From positions 1-5,403 of the forward strand of contig QHYP01000227.1 in NCBI GenBank assembly GCA_003224195.1: DNA of 5,403 nucleotides, given 5' to 3'. Positions 5,148 through 5,403 of the stretch are shown piece after piece (the first letter of the stretch is position 1; the number at the start of each line of letters is the position of its first letter). The notes under the pieces are model-generated. The model was not told where the DNA came from, did no database searches, and saw nothing but the letters and a program-made list of their open reading frames with translations. The stretch is from Acidobacteriota bacterium. Its GTDB lineage: Bacteria > Acidobacteriota > Terriglobia > Acidiferrales > UBA7541. The translations under genes and the position numbers were made by a program.

Positions 5148-5403
5148 CGGCTGGTAGTAGGTTTCGCCGGCGCAGGAACGGCAGAGGGTGCGGCCGTGGA
5201 CGAGGACTTCGCGCTTGAAATTGATGCCTTCGCCACACCGGGCGCAGACTACGCGCGGACTCTTATAACCGGGCAGATCTTCAGGGGGAACCTCGACTCT
5301 CACCCACTGTTTATCGAAGAGGACGTCGTCTGAAAGCGCGGCATAGGCCTTCTGTTGGCCGGCTTCTTTGTCCAAGCCAGGAAACATCTCGCGAGCGGCC
5401 TGC
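5142..5403 (-). CDS. FmdE-family zinc-binding protein, C-terminal part (partial)
   Basis: The 5' end lies beyond the right edge: the frame stays open past the Met at 5387 (reading QAARE before it), so that Met is probably internal. About 86 residues are visible. Counting from that Met, the C-terminus carries a CxxC-17-CxxC motif (Cys48, Cys51, Cys69, Cys72) in the context SPRVVCARCGEGI and HGRTLCRSCAGETYY. This resembles the zinc-binding tail of FmdE-type proteins, named after subunit E of the molybdenum formylmethanofuran dehydrogenase of methanogens. The diagnostic N-terminal domain, with its conserved His/Cys segment, is outside the window. Many non-methanogens carry FmdE relatives of unsettled function, sometimes linked to molybdenum metabolism. 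A DksA/TraR-like zinc finger protein is the main alternative. The gene ends in tandem TAG codons and lies 147 bp upstream of the next gene on the same strand. Confidence 0.75.
   Translation of the reverse strand, partial: QAAREMFPGLDKEAGQQKAYAALSDDVLFDKQWVRVEVPPEDLPGYKSPRVVCARCGEGINFKREVLVHGRTLCRSCAGETYYQPL

Overview
The window is GC-rich DNA from a bacterium. Gene content and protein style (thiL, a PBP1A-type synthase, an FmdE-type zinc protein and two uncharacterised envelope proteins) fit an Acidobacteriota-like organism. That placement is an inference from memory of similar proteins, not from a marker gene. There is no CRISPR array, tRNA, rRNA or intact mobile element that I can recognise.

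Layout. Positions 1-309 carry no convincing gene; they hold inverted repeats and a G-rich stretch with a GGGACAG motif. Positions 310-1335 (+) encode thiamine-monophosphate kinase (ThiL). Convergent with it, 1430-3718 (-) encodes a complete bifunctional class A penicillin-binding protein of the PBP1A type. A 155-bp divergent gap separates this from 3874-4278 (+), a small multi-pass membrane protein with a strong ribosome binding site. A second convergent gap (4279-4433) holds a short hairpin. Next comes 4434-4994 (-), a secreted protein of unknown function. Its promoter and ribosome binding site show that translation starts 23 codons downstream of the first ATG of the open frame. The right edge (5142-5403, -) is the C-terminal part of an FmdE-family protein with a four-cysteine zinc-binding motif; its N-terminus lies outside the window.

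How the genes relate. No operon of functionally linked genes is evident: each gene appears to be its own transcription unit, with gaps of 94 to 155 bp and frequent changes of strand. The themes are cofactor synthesis (ThiL), wall synthesis (PBP1A) and two envelope proteins of unknown role. I found no strong candidate for a new multi-gene system. The best second looks are the two unknown envelope proteins, the unexplained left edge, the apparently leaderless thiL start and an in-frame tandem duplication of stop codons at the end of the FmdE-like gene.
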